From Bacteroidales bacterium (GTDB lineage: Bacteria > Bacteroidota > Bacteroidia > Bacteroidales > UBA932), in assembly GCA_004556005.1 (NCBI GenBank), contig SFJA01000023.1, positions 1 to 26,287 of the forward strand: DNA of 26,287 nt, read 5' to 3'. Under the pieces are notes generated by a model. It was given only the letters and a program-made list of their open reading frames with translations. It did no database searches and was not told where the DNA came from. Positions 6,598-15,072 of the stretch are shown piece after piece. Position 1 is the first letter of the stretch. Every line of letters starts with the position of its first letter. The position numbers and the translations under genes were made by a program.

Positions 6598-9045
6598 ATG
6601 AAGAGAGTTGACAGGTACATACTCAGTTCCTTTGTGGGACCGTTCGTAGCGGTCCTGCTTGTCGTCATATTCGTGCTGATGCTTCAGATGCTCTGGGTCT
6701 ATATCGACGAACTTGTCGGCAAGGGACTGGGATTCAGGGTGATACTCGAATTCCTCTGGTGGGGTATCTGTACCATTCTGCCTCTCGCGCTGCCGCTGGC
6801 GACCCTGCTGACCTCGGTGATGGTCGTCGGCAACCTGGCGGAAAACAACGAGCTGCTGGCGCTCAAGGCCTCGGGCGTGTCTTTCGCGAGGGTGCTCGCC
6901 CCGCTGTTTGCGGCATCGATGCTCATTGCGGTTGGTACCTTCCTTTGTGTCGACAGGCTGGTTCCCAAGGCCTATCTGGAAATGTACAGCCTGCGCAAGA
7001 ACATACTCAAGACCAAGGACGAAATCAAAATCCCTGCCGGCGTATTTTACGATGGCATAGAGGGTTACATACTACGCGTGGACGAGACGGACAAGGAGAC
7101 CGGGATGATGCGCGGCGTGATGGTTTACGACCACACCGACCGCAAGGGCAACACTTCGCTTACCATTGCAGACTCGGCAATACTCAAGATGAGCAAGACC
7201 AAGGACTATCTGGTATTTCAGCTTTTCAACGGCTACAACTATCAGGAAAACGACAAGGTCAGCTATCGCGACACCACGTACGAGCTTCAGCGCATTGCCT
7301 TTGACCAGCAGGAAATGATCATCGGCCTGTCCAACTACGCCTTTGACAAGAGCGATACCACGGACTTTTCCGACCAGGCAAAGGCCAAGAGCACCGAGCA
7401 GCTCGCACAAGACAGGGATACCCTGCGCATACAGTCCGACAAACTGCTCAAGAGCCACGTTTCCAGATACTTGCGCAATGTGCCGCTCAACTACAGGGCG
7501 CAGCTCGACACTGCAAACAAGTCGATGCCTACCCAGCTCTTCGACAATCCGGACTTTATGCACTGGCGCAGCCTCGATGAGCAGATCAGTGCCCTGGGAT
7601 CGGCGCGGCAGATGTCCGACCGCTTCAAGTCCGAGCTGAGCATGTATGCCGGAGACAGGCTCAACAACAACTTCTATCTGAGGCGGACGCTGATAGAATT
7701 TTTCAAAAAATTCGCGACCGCGCTCGCCTGCCTGGTGCTGTTCTTCATCGGTGCACCGCTGGGTGCGCTGATGCGCAAGGGCGGCCTGGGCGGAGGCGCG
7801 ATAGTCGGTGTCCTCTTCTTCGTGCTGTATTGGGTGGTCGATATGATTTCGACCAGACTGGCCCAGGAGGGCGTGCTCGCGTGCTCGCCGGGCGCGTTTA
7901 TGGCAACGATAGTGCTCGCTCCGGTAGGTGCCTTCCTGACCTGGAAGGCGGTAAAAGAGTCAGAATTGTTCAATATGGATAGTTTGAAAATCAGGTGGCG
8001 GCGGCTCAAGAGCAAGGTCAGGGGCTGGTTCCGTCCTGTAAGGATAGTGTATATGGGCACCCCGGAATTTGCGGTAGCGCCGCTGGACAGGCTTGTGGGT
8101 GCCGGTTATAAGGTGGTCGGTGTGGTTACGGTGGCCGACAAGCCGAGCGGAAGGGGACTGAAGATGAACGAAAGCGCGGTCAAGCAGTACGCTGTCTCTC
8201 ACGGCATTCCGGTGCTTCAGCCGCTTAAGCTCAAGGACCCGCAGTTCCTGGGGCAGCTGAGGGCGCTCAAGGCTGACCTATTTGTGGTCGTAGCCTTCCG
8301 TATGCTTCCGGAGGAGGTCTGGAGCATGCCGCGTCTGGGTACCATCAACCTTCACGCAGCCCTGCTTCCGCAATATCGAGGAGCGGCGCCTATCAACTGG
8401 GCGGTAATCAACGGCGAGAAGCGTACCGGTGTGACTACCTTTATGATAGACAAGAACATAGATACCGGAGGAATCATTCTCCGCGAGGATATGACCATAG
8501 CTCCGGACGAGACAGCAGGCTCTCTTCACGACCGTATGATGCCTGTGGGGGCAAATCTCGTGCTCCAGACCGTTCAGGGACTGGTCGAGGGCAATGTGGA
8601 GACCCGTCTGCAGCGCAGCTTTATCCAGGGCAGCGAGGTGCTCAAGGCGGCGCCGAAACTCAGCCGTGAGCTTGCGCACATAGACTGGAACGATACTACG
8701 AAGCACATTTACAATCTCATACGAGGACTGAGCCCTTATCCTGCCGCTTATACGACTTTTGTGTCGGCTGACGGCGACGAGTCCAGGACTCTTCAGGTCA
8801 AGATTTACGGAGCAAGTCCGCGTGCAGGTCTGAATCTTGCACCGGGACAGATCGCTTCCGACGGCAGGAGCTATCTTGCAATCGGCACTTCCGACGGCGC
8901 GATTGAGCTTACGGATATCCAGGCATCAGGCAAGAAGCGTATGGAAATCAAGGCCTTCCTCGCAGGATTCCGCGATCCTCAGAACTGGCACGCCGATCTT
9001 GAAGGCACTTCCAGGGCCGAAATTGAAAGGGCCCGCAATCTATAA
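6598..9045 (+). CDS. fmt: In-frame fusion: LptF/LptG-type LPS export permease + methionyl-tRNA formyltransferase
   Basis: 815 residues with no stop between two complete proteins. Residues 1-459 are a YjgP/YjgQ (LptF/LptG) permease: three N-terminal membrane segments (about 15-35, 55-78, 100-120), a periplasmic beta-rich domain, then three more (about 372-392, 397-417, 428-448). Residues 481-815 are Fmt, which formylates Met-tRNAi. It starts RIVYMGTPEFAV and has the HAALLPQYRG motif and the catalytic Asn584, His586 and Asp622. The joint is a basic stretch (461-480) that resembles the normal cytoplasmic tail of the permease. The permease C-terminus is cytoplasmic, so Fmt would fold on the correct side but tethered to the inner membrane. 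An in-frame ATG at 7975 could also give a free 356-residue Fmt. The gene lies between alaS and the peptidases in what looks like one operon. Both family calls are firm; which Lpt paralogue it is, and whether the fusion is translated whole, are not known. Confidence 0.9.
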   Translation: MKRVDRYILSSFVGPFVAVLLVVIFVLMLQMLWVYIDELVGKGLGFRVILEFLWWGICTILPLALPLATLLTSVMVVGNLAENNELLALKASGVSFARVLAPLFAASMLIAVGTFLCVDRLVPKAYLEMYSLRKNILKTKDEIKIPAGVFYDGIEGYILRVDETDKETGMMRGVMVYDHTDRKGNTSLTIADSAILKMSKTKDYLVFQLFNGYNYQENDKVSYRDTTYELQRIAFDQQEMIIGLSNYAFDKSDTTDFSDQAKAKSTEQLAQDRDTLRIQSDKLLKSHVSRYLRNVPLNYRAQLDTANKSMPTQLFDNPDFMHWRSLDEQISALGSARQMSDRFKSELSMYAGDRLNNNFYLRRTLIEFFKKFATALACLVLFFIGAPLGALMRKGGLGGGAIVGVLFFVLYWVVDMISTRLAQEGVLACSPGAFMATIVLAPVGAFLTWKAVKESELFNMDSLKIRWRRLKSKVRGWFRPVRIVYMGTPEFAVAPLDRLVGAGYKVVGVVTVADKPSGRGLKMNESAVKQYAVSHGIPVLQPLKLKDPQFLGQLRALKADLFVVVAFRMLPEEVWSMPRLGTINLHAALLPQYRGAAPINWAVINGEKRTGVTTFMIDKNIDTGGIILREDMTIAPDETAGSLHDRMMPVGANLVLQTVQGLVEGNVETRLQRSFIQGSEVLKAAPKLSRELAHIDWNDTTKHIYNLIRGLSPYPAAYTTFVSADGDESRTLQVKIYGASPRAGLNLAPGQIASDGRSYLAIGTSDGAIELTDIQASGKKRMEIKAFLAGFRDPQNWHADLEGTSRAEIERARNL

Positions 9046-9060
9046 AGATTCCTTGAGCCT

Positions 9061-10044
9061 ATGGCACGGAGCGTCCCGCATATCCTGCTCAGGTCTTTCC
9101 TGATGCTTGCAGCAACCGCGTTGATGGTTGCCTTTTATGCGTGGCTCTATATCTCGGTGCTCGGACTCGACCTGCCAAAGGCGGCGATGCTCAAAAAGCG
9201 CAATGCGGAGTGGCAGAGCCGGAGCGAACTGCTCAGCCGCCAGCTCGACGCCTACGAAAACACGCTTGTCGGAATCGAAGACCGCGACAACGGCGTTTAC
9301 CGCTCGATTTACGGTATGAGCTCCATACCTTCGGAACTCAAGACCGCTACAATAGATGCTGAATTGTATGACAGCCTCGCCTCCCAGGGCGCGACCCCGC
9401 AGTTCCTCTCCATGCTTGCCAGGGTTTCGGACATCACGCGCCGTACCTACGTCCAGAGCAAGTCTCTCGACCAGATCAACCTCGTCGCAAAGCGGGCGGG
9501 CGATCTGGTTTCGTGCGTACCAGCCGTGCCACCGATACTGCCTCGCCCGGGTAACTATCACATTTCCAGCCGTTTCGGCTACCGCGTCGATCCCGTTCGG
9601 GGCGGGGGCGAATTCCACCAGGGCATTGACTTTGCGATGCAGAGGGGCAGCCCCGTCTATGCAGTCGGCGACGGGGTCGTGGAAAAGGCCGAGATCAAGT
9701 TCTCCGGTTACGGAAACGAAATCATAATAGACCACGGATTCGGATACAAGACCCGCTACGCTCACCTCAATACCATAGAAATAGCGCCGGGAATGAAGGT
9801 CAGCCGGGGCGAAAAGATTGGCACCGTGGGCAACTCAGGCAAGTCCACGGGCTCGCATCTCCACTATGAGGTGCTGTACAGGGACGGAAGGGTCAATCCT
9901 ATGAACTATATGGACCTTACCATTCCGGAGGAGGAATACCGTTCGATGATTGACAAACGCAGCGAGGAGTCGGTGCGCGGCAAGAAGCTGAGCACTTCCG
10001 AGTTGCTGAAGAAACGCAATGCAAATGAAACGACCGGGCATTAA
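9061..10044 (+). CDS. M23 (LytM-like) zinc metallopeptidase, membrane-anchored
   Basis: 327 residues. An N-terminal membrane anchor (about 10-35) is followed by a helical region (45-150) and an M23 endopeptidase domain (about 165-285). The metal and catalytic residues are present: His186 and Asp190 (FHQGID), His235 (RYAHL) and His268 (HLHYE). It should therefore be an active peptidoglycan endopeptidase acting in the periplasm. The region VYRSIYGMSSIP near residue 80 is a signature seen in Bacteroidales M23 proteins of this layout. It starts 15 bases after the Lpt-Fmt gene and its last 20 bases overlap the next gene, a paralogue, so it is within the operon. Confidence 0.9.
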   Translation: MARSVPHILLRSFLMLAATALMVAFYAWLYISVLGLDLPKAAMLKKRNAEWQSRSELLSRQLDAYENTLVGIEDRDNGVYRSIYGMSSIPSELKTATIDAELYDSLASQGATPQFLSMLARVSDITRRTYVQSKSLDQINLVAKRAGDLVSCVPAVPPILPRPGNYHISSRFGYRVDPVRGGGEFHQGIDFAMQRGSPVYAVGDGVVEKAEIKFSGYGNEIIIDHGFGYKTRYAHLNTIEIAPGMKVSRGEKIGTVGNSGKSTGSHLHYEVLYRDGRVNPMNYMDLTIPEEEYRSMIDKRSEESVRGKKLSTSELLKKRNANETTGH

Positions 10045-10930
10045 AAAGATTATCATACGCACCCTGTCCTTCCTTCTCGGAACGCTGGCGTTTACGATTG
10101 TACTGTATTTTGTATGCTCGCTTTTCATCAGCACCGACCTGGAGAAGCGTTTGCGTGCAGAAAACAGGATGTATGAAGAGGCCTTTTCCCATCTTTGGGA
10201 TCATTCCGAGATGCTTCAGGATGCCATTGCAGGCCTGCAGTACAAGGACAACGACATATACGGCCTCGTATTTCACGCAAATGCCCCGCAGGTTGACCCT
10301 ATGGGCAGTCTTGACGTGTATTACGCCAGCGACACCATACCCGAGTCCCGTCTTGCAAGCTATACCGACAGCAAGGCTGATGCCCTGCTGGAGCGCACCG
10401 TGGCAGTGGACGCCGCTTTCGGAAGGATTCTCCGGACCGTGGCCTCCGAAAACTATGCCTACCCGCCTATGCGCATTCCGCTCGACTCGGTCAGCTATCC
10501 TCAGGTGGGCGCGTCTATGGGTCAGAAGATAAATCCTTTCTACAAGGCATTCGTGTTCCATAGCGGGATCGATTTTGTAGTAAGTCGTGGAACTCCCGTA
10601 TATGCTACCGCGGATGGCGTGGTCGGCGAGGGGACGGGACATTTCCGCACCCTGGGCAACCTTGTGGAAATCAAGCATAAAAGCGGCTACACCACGCATT
10701 ACTGCCATCTGGACGATATGTATGTCAAGCGTGGGCAGAAGGTAAGCCGCGGACAGAAGATAGGTACGGTGGGAATGACAGGCAAGGCTTATGCCCCTCA
10801 CCTTCATTATGAGGTGCTCAAGGACGGGGTGCACCTGGACCCGGTTAACTATATCTTTGCATCTGTTACTCCGGGGGAGTATGCGAATATGCTTTTTATG
10901 GCTGTAAATACCAAACAATCAATGGATTGA
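10025..10930 (+). CDS. Second M23 zinc metallopeptidase, paralogue of the upstream gene
   Basis: 301 residues from ATG 10025; an in-frame ATG two codons earlier (10019) is possible. The design matches its neighbour: membrane anchor (about 10-35), helical stalk, then the M23 domain with His179 and Asp183 (FHSGID), His228 (HYCHL) and His261 (HLHYE). KDNDIYGLVF near residue 75 aligns with RDNGVYRSIYG of the first copy, which supports an old tandem duplication. It overlaps the upstream gene by 20 bases, so translation is probably coupled. It acts in periplasmic murein remodelling. The two copies differ enough that they may cut different bonds or act at different sites. Confidence 0.88.
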   Translation: MKRPGIKKIIIRTLSFLLGTLAFTIVLYFVCSLFISTDLEKRLRAENRMYEEAFSHLWDHSEMLQDAIAGLQYKDNDIYGLVFHANAPQVDPMGSLDVYYASDTIPESRLASYTDSKADALLERTVAVDAAFGRILRTVASENYAYPPMRIPLDSVSYPQVGASMGQKINPFYKAFVFHSGIDFVVSRGTPVYATADGVVGEGTGHFRTLGNLVEIKHKSGYTTHYCHLDDMYVKRGQKVSRGQKIGTVGMTGKAYAPHLHYEVLKDGVHLDPVNYIFASVTPGEYANMLFMAVNTKQSMD

Positions 10931-10934
10931 TATT

Positions 10935-11252
10935 ATGGAGAAACTTTATTACACTATCGGCGAGGTCGCCTCGATCCTGGGGGAGAGCACTTCCCTGGTC
11001 CGTTTCTGGAGCAACTCTTTTGAGAAGTACATCAAGCCGCACCGCAATGCAAAGGGCAACCGCCTCTATACGGCGGATGACATAGAACTGCTCAAGCAAG
11101 TGTATTATCTCGTCAAAATCAAGGGAATGACCCTCAGCGGAGCGGCCGTTCAGCTTGACACGGCGCGCAAGGCGGTTTCCGGAAAGGTCAAGGCGATAGA
11201 GTCTCTCAAAGAAATAAGGTCGCAACTCCTCGATATCAGAAAAAATATTTAA
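10935..11252 (+). CDS. Small MerR-like DNA-binding regulator
   Basis: 105 residues. The N-terminal winged helix-turn-helix is plain (YYTIGEVASILGESTSLVRF, then LYTADDIELLKQVYYLVKIK), as in MerR-family proteins. The remainder is a short charged helix, so there is no effector-binding domain and no cysteines for metal sensing. It starts 4 bases after the second M23 gene. MerR-like genes next to M23 peptidase genes are, as I recall, common in Bacteroidales, which hints at a role in cell-wall gene control, but the target is unknown. The promoter of the next gene overlaps its stop codon, so this gene probably ends the alaS operon. Confidence 0.8.
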   Translation: MEKLYYTIGEVASILGESTSLVRFWSNSFEKYIKPHRNAKGNRLYTADDIELLKQVYYLVKIKGMTLSGAAVQLDTARKAVSGKVKAIESLKEIRSQLLDIRKNI

Positions 11253-11257
11253 CTTTG
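11250..11257 (+). promoter_or_regulatory. -7 promoter box upstream of the zinc-ribbon gene
   Basis: TAACTTTG matches TAnnTTTG exactly and begins with the TAA stop of the MerR gene. The leader to ATG 11295 would be about 30-35 bases. No clear -33 TTTG was found. Confidence 0.55.
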
Positions 11258-11294
11258 CACACTTATAATATACCGGTAATTAAAATCTATAGAT

Positions 11295-12104
11295 ATGGCT
11301 ACCACCAAAAACAAGAAAGTCCAGACACACATTGACGAAAGGGAGACTTTCGTATCTCTCCAAAAGTCGTTTGCCGAAGGCGGGCAGAGCATTCAGGAAA
11401 AGCTTGCTGCCCTTTATGAACTCCAGACCACGGATGTGGAACTCGACAAACTTATCCAGTTGAGGGGCGAGCTTCCAGCAGAGGTTTCAGCCCTCGAGGG
11501 AGAGATTGCAGCCCTTAAGTCAAAATGCGCTCATATTGAGGAAGTTATCGACGGATTTAACGCTTCCATCGAGAATAACAAGCAGCAGATCGTGGATCTG
11601 GACTCTGAGATTGCAAGAGCTCAGGAACAGCTCAAGAACATCTCCAACAGCCGCGAATTTGACGCAATCAACAAGGATCTCGAGAACGAGAACGTCCTCC
11701 GTCAGATTGCCGAAAAGAACATAAGGGAAGCCCGCGAGTGCATCGAAGGCAAGCGCAGGGACCTTGACAAGCTTGCCGACAACATCGCCATCCGCGAGGA
11801 TGACCTTGCCGCCAAGAAGGAAGAACTCGGCAGGATCATCGAGTCCACCGCAAAGGAAGAGCAGGTGCTCAGGGCCCGCAAGGAGGCTCTCGTGGCCGGA
11901 TTTGACGAGCGAACGATGAGCGCATACGAGCGTATCCGCAGCAGTGTGAGGAACCATCTCGCAGTCGTGCCGGTATATAACGGAGACTCCTGCGGAGGCT
12001 GCTTCAATACCATTACTCCTCAGAGACTTATCGATATCGCATCAGGCAACAAGCTCGTTATCTGCGAGCACTGCGGACGCATCATAGTCAGAAGCGAAGA
12101 ATAA
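11295..12104 (+). CDS. Coiled-coil protein with C4 zinc ribbon (zf-RING_7 / DUF164 type)
   Basis: 269 residues. Residues about 40-200 form a long charged coiled coil with heptad-like Leu/Ile spacing (ELDKLIQLRGELPAEVSALE and onward). The C-terminus is a zinc ribbon with Cys233-x2-Cys236 (CGGC) and Cys257-x2-Cys260 (CEHC). This is the architecture of the widespread bacterial 'C4-type zinc ribbon domain-containing protein' (PF02591), whose function is poorly defined; nucleic-acid binding is often suggested. It is cytoplasmic and has no signal peptide. It has its own promoter box upstream and lies 17 bases before dnaB, so it probably starts the dnaB-rnf transcript. Confidence 0.85.
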   Translation: MATTKNKKVQTHIDERETFVSLQKSFAEGGQSIQEKLAALYELQTTDVELDKLIQLRGELPAEVSALEGEIAALKSKCAHIEEVIDGFNASIENNKQQIVDLDSEIARAQEQLKNISNSREFDAINKDLENENVLRQIAEKNIREARECIEGKRRDLDKLADNIAIREDDLAAKKEELGRIIESTAKEEQVLRARKEALVAGFDERTMSAYERIRSSVRNHLAVVPVYNGDSCGGCFNTITPQRLIDIASGNKLVICEHCGRIIVRSEE

Positions 12105-12121
12105 GCTGGACGGCTTGGCTT

Positions 12122-13624
12122 ATGGAAAAGGGAGTCAACCGTAAACGCACAGCTGCAGACCTTGAGGCCATAGGTGTCGAAATGGGCAATCTGCCTCCTC
12201 AGGCGCTTGACGTTGAGGAGGCGGTTCTTGGTGCAATGCTGCTTGAGTCGTCCTGCGTGGATGCCGCGATGGAGGAATTGACACCGGCCTGCTTCTACGA
12301 CAAGAAATACCGCATGATCTTCGAGGCGATGTCCTCGCTGGTCATCGAACACACTGCTGTAGATATACTTACCGTTTCGGACAAACTCAAGCAGCGCGGC
12401 CAGCTTGAAGAAGTGGGCGGCGTCATCGTGCTTGCCGACATGTCCTCCAAGGTGGGTACTGCAGCACATATCGAGTATTATATCAAGATACTCAAGCAGA
12501 AGGACATACAGCGCTCGCTCATAACTGCTTCGTATCAGATTCTGCACGATGCCTACGATGAGACCATCAAGGTTGACGACCTCACCGATACGGCCCAGAC
12601 CAGAATCTACGATGCAATACAGAGCAACGCCCGCAAGGAGGTCAAGGAGATTGGCGCCATCATAAATGAGGCGATGAACGACATTTCCGAGGCCCAGACC
12701 GCGGTCGGGCTTAACGGAGTTCCTTCCGGATTCGAGACCCTCGACCGCATCACCCAGGGCTGGCAGAAGTCCGACCTAATCATACTCGCCGCGCGTCCTT
12801 CAGTCGGTAAGACAGCATTCTCCCTCAACCTCGCCAGAAACGCCTCGGTTGACCATCATATGCCGGTAGCATTCTTCTCGCTCGAAATGTCCAGCGTGCA
12901 GCTTGCAAAGCGTCTGATGACCTCCGAGTCCGGTCTGCCTGCGGAAAAGATCAAGGGAGGCTCGAAGCTGGAACCCTATGAGTGGAAGCAGCTTGAGTAC
13001 AAGATCAGGGCTCTCGCCAACGCTCCGCTCTACATTGACGACACCCCGGGCATTCCTATAATGGAATTCCGCACCAAGGCAAAGAATCTTGTCAAGAACA
13101 AGGGTGTCCGCCTCATCATCGTGGACTACCTCCAGTTGATGCAGGGACCTGCCGAACTGCGCGGAATGCGTGAGCAGGAGGTCGCTGCCGTTTCGCGTAC
13201 GCTCAAGGCAACGGCAAAGGAACTGAACGTGCCAATCATCGCGCTCTCGCAGCTTTCCCGCCAGGCGGTGAACCGTCAGGGCGGCAACGGCAAACCTGTG
13301 CTCTCGGACCTGAGGGAATCGGGTTCAATCGAGCAGGATGCGGATATGGTAATCTTCATTCACAGACCGGATTATGTCGGCATCAGCGAGGAACCGGGAG
13401 ACAAGGAAAAGACCCAGGTCATCATTGCCAAGCACAGAAACGGCGAAACAGCTGAAATAGATATGGTATTTAAGAGCTCTATGGTACGCTTCGTCGAGAC
13501 GAACGAAACTCTCGACTCGCAGGCCAAGATGAGCTATGCATCCGCGATGAATAATGACGGCAGGCCTTTCGATCCGAATGTTCCGGGAACGGGCGGCGGA
13601 ATGCCCGTTTCAAACGAATTCTGA
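12122..13624 (+). CDS. dnaB: Replicative DNA helicase DnaB
   Basis: 500 residues, normal length. The N-terminal domain (about 24-130) starts NLPPQALDVEEAVLGAMLLE, followed by a linker and the RecA-like ATPase core. Walker A is ARPSVGKT (224-231), in the form usual for DnaB. The Walker B region is LIIVDYLQLM, and the later motif is SDLRESGSIEQDADMVIFIH. No intein or insertion is seen. It forms the hexameric helicase at the replication fork. The C-terminus ends in a Gly/Pro-rich tail (PNVPGTGGGMP). It sits 17 bases after the zinc-ribbon gene and 6 bases before the RseC-like gene. Confidence 0.97.
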   Translation: MEKGVNRKRTAADLEAIGVEMGNLPPQALDVEEAVLGAMLLESSCVDAAMEELTPACFYDKKYRMIFEAMSSLVIEHTAVDILTVSDKLKQRGQLEEVGGVIVLADMSSKVGTAAHIEYYIKILKQKDIQRSLITASYQILHDAYDETIKVDDLTDTAQTRIYDAIQSNARKEVKEIGAIINEAMNDISEAQTAVGLNGVPSGFETLDRITQGWQKSDLIILAARPSVGKTAFSLNLARNASVDHHMPVAFFSLEMSSVQLAKRLMTSESGLPAEKIKGGSKLEPYEWKQLEYKIRALANAPLYIDDTPGIPIMEFRTKAKNLVKNKGVRLIIVDYLQLMQGPAELRGMREQEVAAVSRTLKATAKELNVPIIALSQLSRQAVNRQGGNGKPVLSDLRESGSIEQDADMVIFIHRPDYVGISEEPGDKEKTQVIIAKHRNGETAEIDMVFKSSMVRFVETNETLDSQAKMSYASAMNNDGRPFDPNVPGTGGGMPVSNEF

Positions 13625-13630
13625 TACTGA

Positions 13631-14056
13631 ATGGAAATGGCTGCAAGGGAAAGCATAACACACGAGGGCAGGGTGGTGGAAGTCACGCCCGCCGTTACTT
13701 CCGTGGAAATCATTTCCGAGTCGGCATGTTCCGCCTGTCACGCCAAGTCGCTCTGCTCCCTCGGTGAGTCGAAGAGCAAGATAATTGAAGTTCCTACACG
13801 TCTCAGGGACGGTCTCGTCCCCGGTGACAAGGTCGTGGTCGAACTGCGTGCATCCATGGGGCACAAGGCGGTGTGGCTCGGATACGGGGTGCCTCTCGTG
13901 CTGCTGCTTGTCGGCATCCTGCTGCCTTCTGCCCTCGGAATGGGGGAGGTGGGCTGTGGACTCTGCGCGCTTGGACTGATAGCCGTTTACTATCTGGTAC
14001 TGTGGCTGTTGCGCAAGCCTTTGAGAAACGAATACATATTTAACATCAAGAAATAA
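13631..14056 (+). CDS. RseC/MucC-like membrane protein (Rnf-associated)
   Basis: 141 residues. A cytoplasmic N-terminal part carries a Cys motif, Cys33-x2-Cys36-x5-Cys42 (ACSACHAKSLC), followed by two membrane segments (about 79-98 and 103-125) and a basic tail. This is the layout of the RseC/MucC family (SoxR-reducing system protein RseC in E. coli), which in Bacteroidales is encoded just before rnfB. The cysteines may bind an Fe-S cluster or take part in redox chemistry. The stop overlaps the rnfB start by one base (TAATG), so it belongs to the rnf operon. Its exact job is inferred from context only. Confidence 0.85.
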   Translation: MEMAARESITHEGRVVEVTPAVTSVEIISESACSACHAKSLCSLGESKSKIIEVPTRLRDGLVPGDKVVVELRASMGHKAVWLGYGVPLVLLLVGILLPSALGMGEVGCGLCALGLIAVYYLVLWLLRKPLRNEYIFNIKK

Positions 14057-15072
14057 TGAACACTATTATCTGGACCATTGTGACTCTCACCGTCCTTGGA
14101 CTTGTGCTCGCCCTTATCCTGTATTTTGTGGCGCAGAAGTTCAAGGTTGAGGAGGACCCGCGCATTGACCAGGTCGAGAAGGTGATGCCTGGCGCCAACT
14201 GTGGCGGCTGCGGTTTTGCCGGATGTCGCGCCTTTGCCGATGCTGCGGTCAAAGCCAGCGACCTGAGCACTTGTTTCTGCCCTGTCGGAGGCAATGAGGT
14301 TATGAATAAGGTGGCGGCCATTCTCGGCAAGGAAGCTGCGGTAAAGGCACCGCAGGTCGCCGTAGTGCGCTGTAACGGAAGCTGCGCAAACAGGGAACGC
14401 ACCAATATCTATGACGGTGTGGCTTCCTGCCGTGTAAAGGCTGCTCTCTACAGCGGTGACACGGGCTGTTCCTTCGGCTGTCTGGGCTGCGGGGATTGCG
14501 TTGCCGCCTGCTCTTTCGGTGCCATTTCAATGGATGCTGAAACAGGACTCCCGGTGGTGGACGAGAGCAAGTGTACCGGCTGTGGTAGCTGTGTCAAGGC
14601 CTGTCCTAAGAATGTCATAGAACTGCGCAACAAGGGCCCTCGCGGAATGAGGGTATATGTGAGCTGCATCAATAAGGACAAGGGCGGAGTTGCCCGCAAG
14701 GCCTGCAAGGCTGCCTGCATAGGATGTGGCAAGTGCGCCAAGGTCTGTGCCCACGATGCGATTACGGTGGTTGACAACGTTGCATATATAGATTTTGCCA
14801 AGTGCAAGCTCTGCAAGAAATGTGTTGCGGAGTGCCCGACCGGCGCAATCCACGCCGTAGGTTTCCCGGTACTTCCGCCGAAGCCTGCAGCAGCCAAGCC
14901 GGCCGCAGAGCAGAAGCCAGCCACAGCTAAGGTTCCTGCTGCAGCCGCGAATGCCCCTGCCGCAGAGCAGAAGCCAGCCGCACCGCAGCCTGCCGCGACT
15001 GAAAAAGTAGCCGCGCCGAAGGTGGAGGAACCTGTAAACCAAGCAAAAAAGGAGGTGAGTGATGGCCAGTAA
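14056..15072 (+). CDS. rnfB: Rnf complex subunit B (ferredoxin-like, multi-cluster)
   Basis: 338 residues. An N-terminal membrane anchor (4-26) is followed by the Rnf-type cluster NCGGCGFAGC (Cys49, 52, 57, plus Cys73 or 75). Further ferredoxin motifs follow: Cys142-145-148-152, Cys173-176-179-183, Cys221-224-227-231 and Cys250-253-256-260. RnfB accepts electrons from soluble ferredoxin on the cytoplasmic side and passes them into the complex. The last 64 residues (about 275-338) are Ala/Pro/Lys-rich with a repeated PAAEQKPA, likely a flexible tail. The gene begins inside the stop of the RseC-like gene and overlaps rnfC by 11 bases; its last codons contain the rnfC ribosome-binding site. Confidence 0.95.
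   Translation: MNTIIWTIVTLTVLGLVLALILYFVAQKFKVEEDPRIDQVEKVMPGANCGGCGFAGCRAFADAAVKASDLSTCFCPVGGNEVMNKVAAILGKEAAVKAPQVAVVRCNGSCANRERTNIYDGVASCRVKAALYSGDTGCSFGCLGCGDCVAACSFGAISMDAETGLPVVDESKCTGCGSCVKACPKNVIELRNKGPRGMRVYVSCINKDKGGVARKACKAACIGCGKCAKVCAHDAITVVDNVAYIDFAKCKLCKKCVAECPTGAIHAVGFPVLPPKPAAAKPAAEQKPATAKVPAAAANAPAAEQKPAAPQPAATEKVAAPKVEEPVNQAKKEVSDGQ
15049..15058 (+). promoter_or_regulatory. Perfect Shine-Dalgarno sequence for rnfC
   Basis: AAGGAGGTGA is fully complementary to the 3' tail of bacterial 16S rRNA (TCACCTCCTT). GGAGG ends 6 bases before ATG 15062, the optimal spacing, which decides that start over the GTG at 15059. It is embedded in the 3' end of rnfB. Such strong sites are unusual in Bacteroidota. 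Confidence 0.85.
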
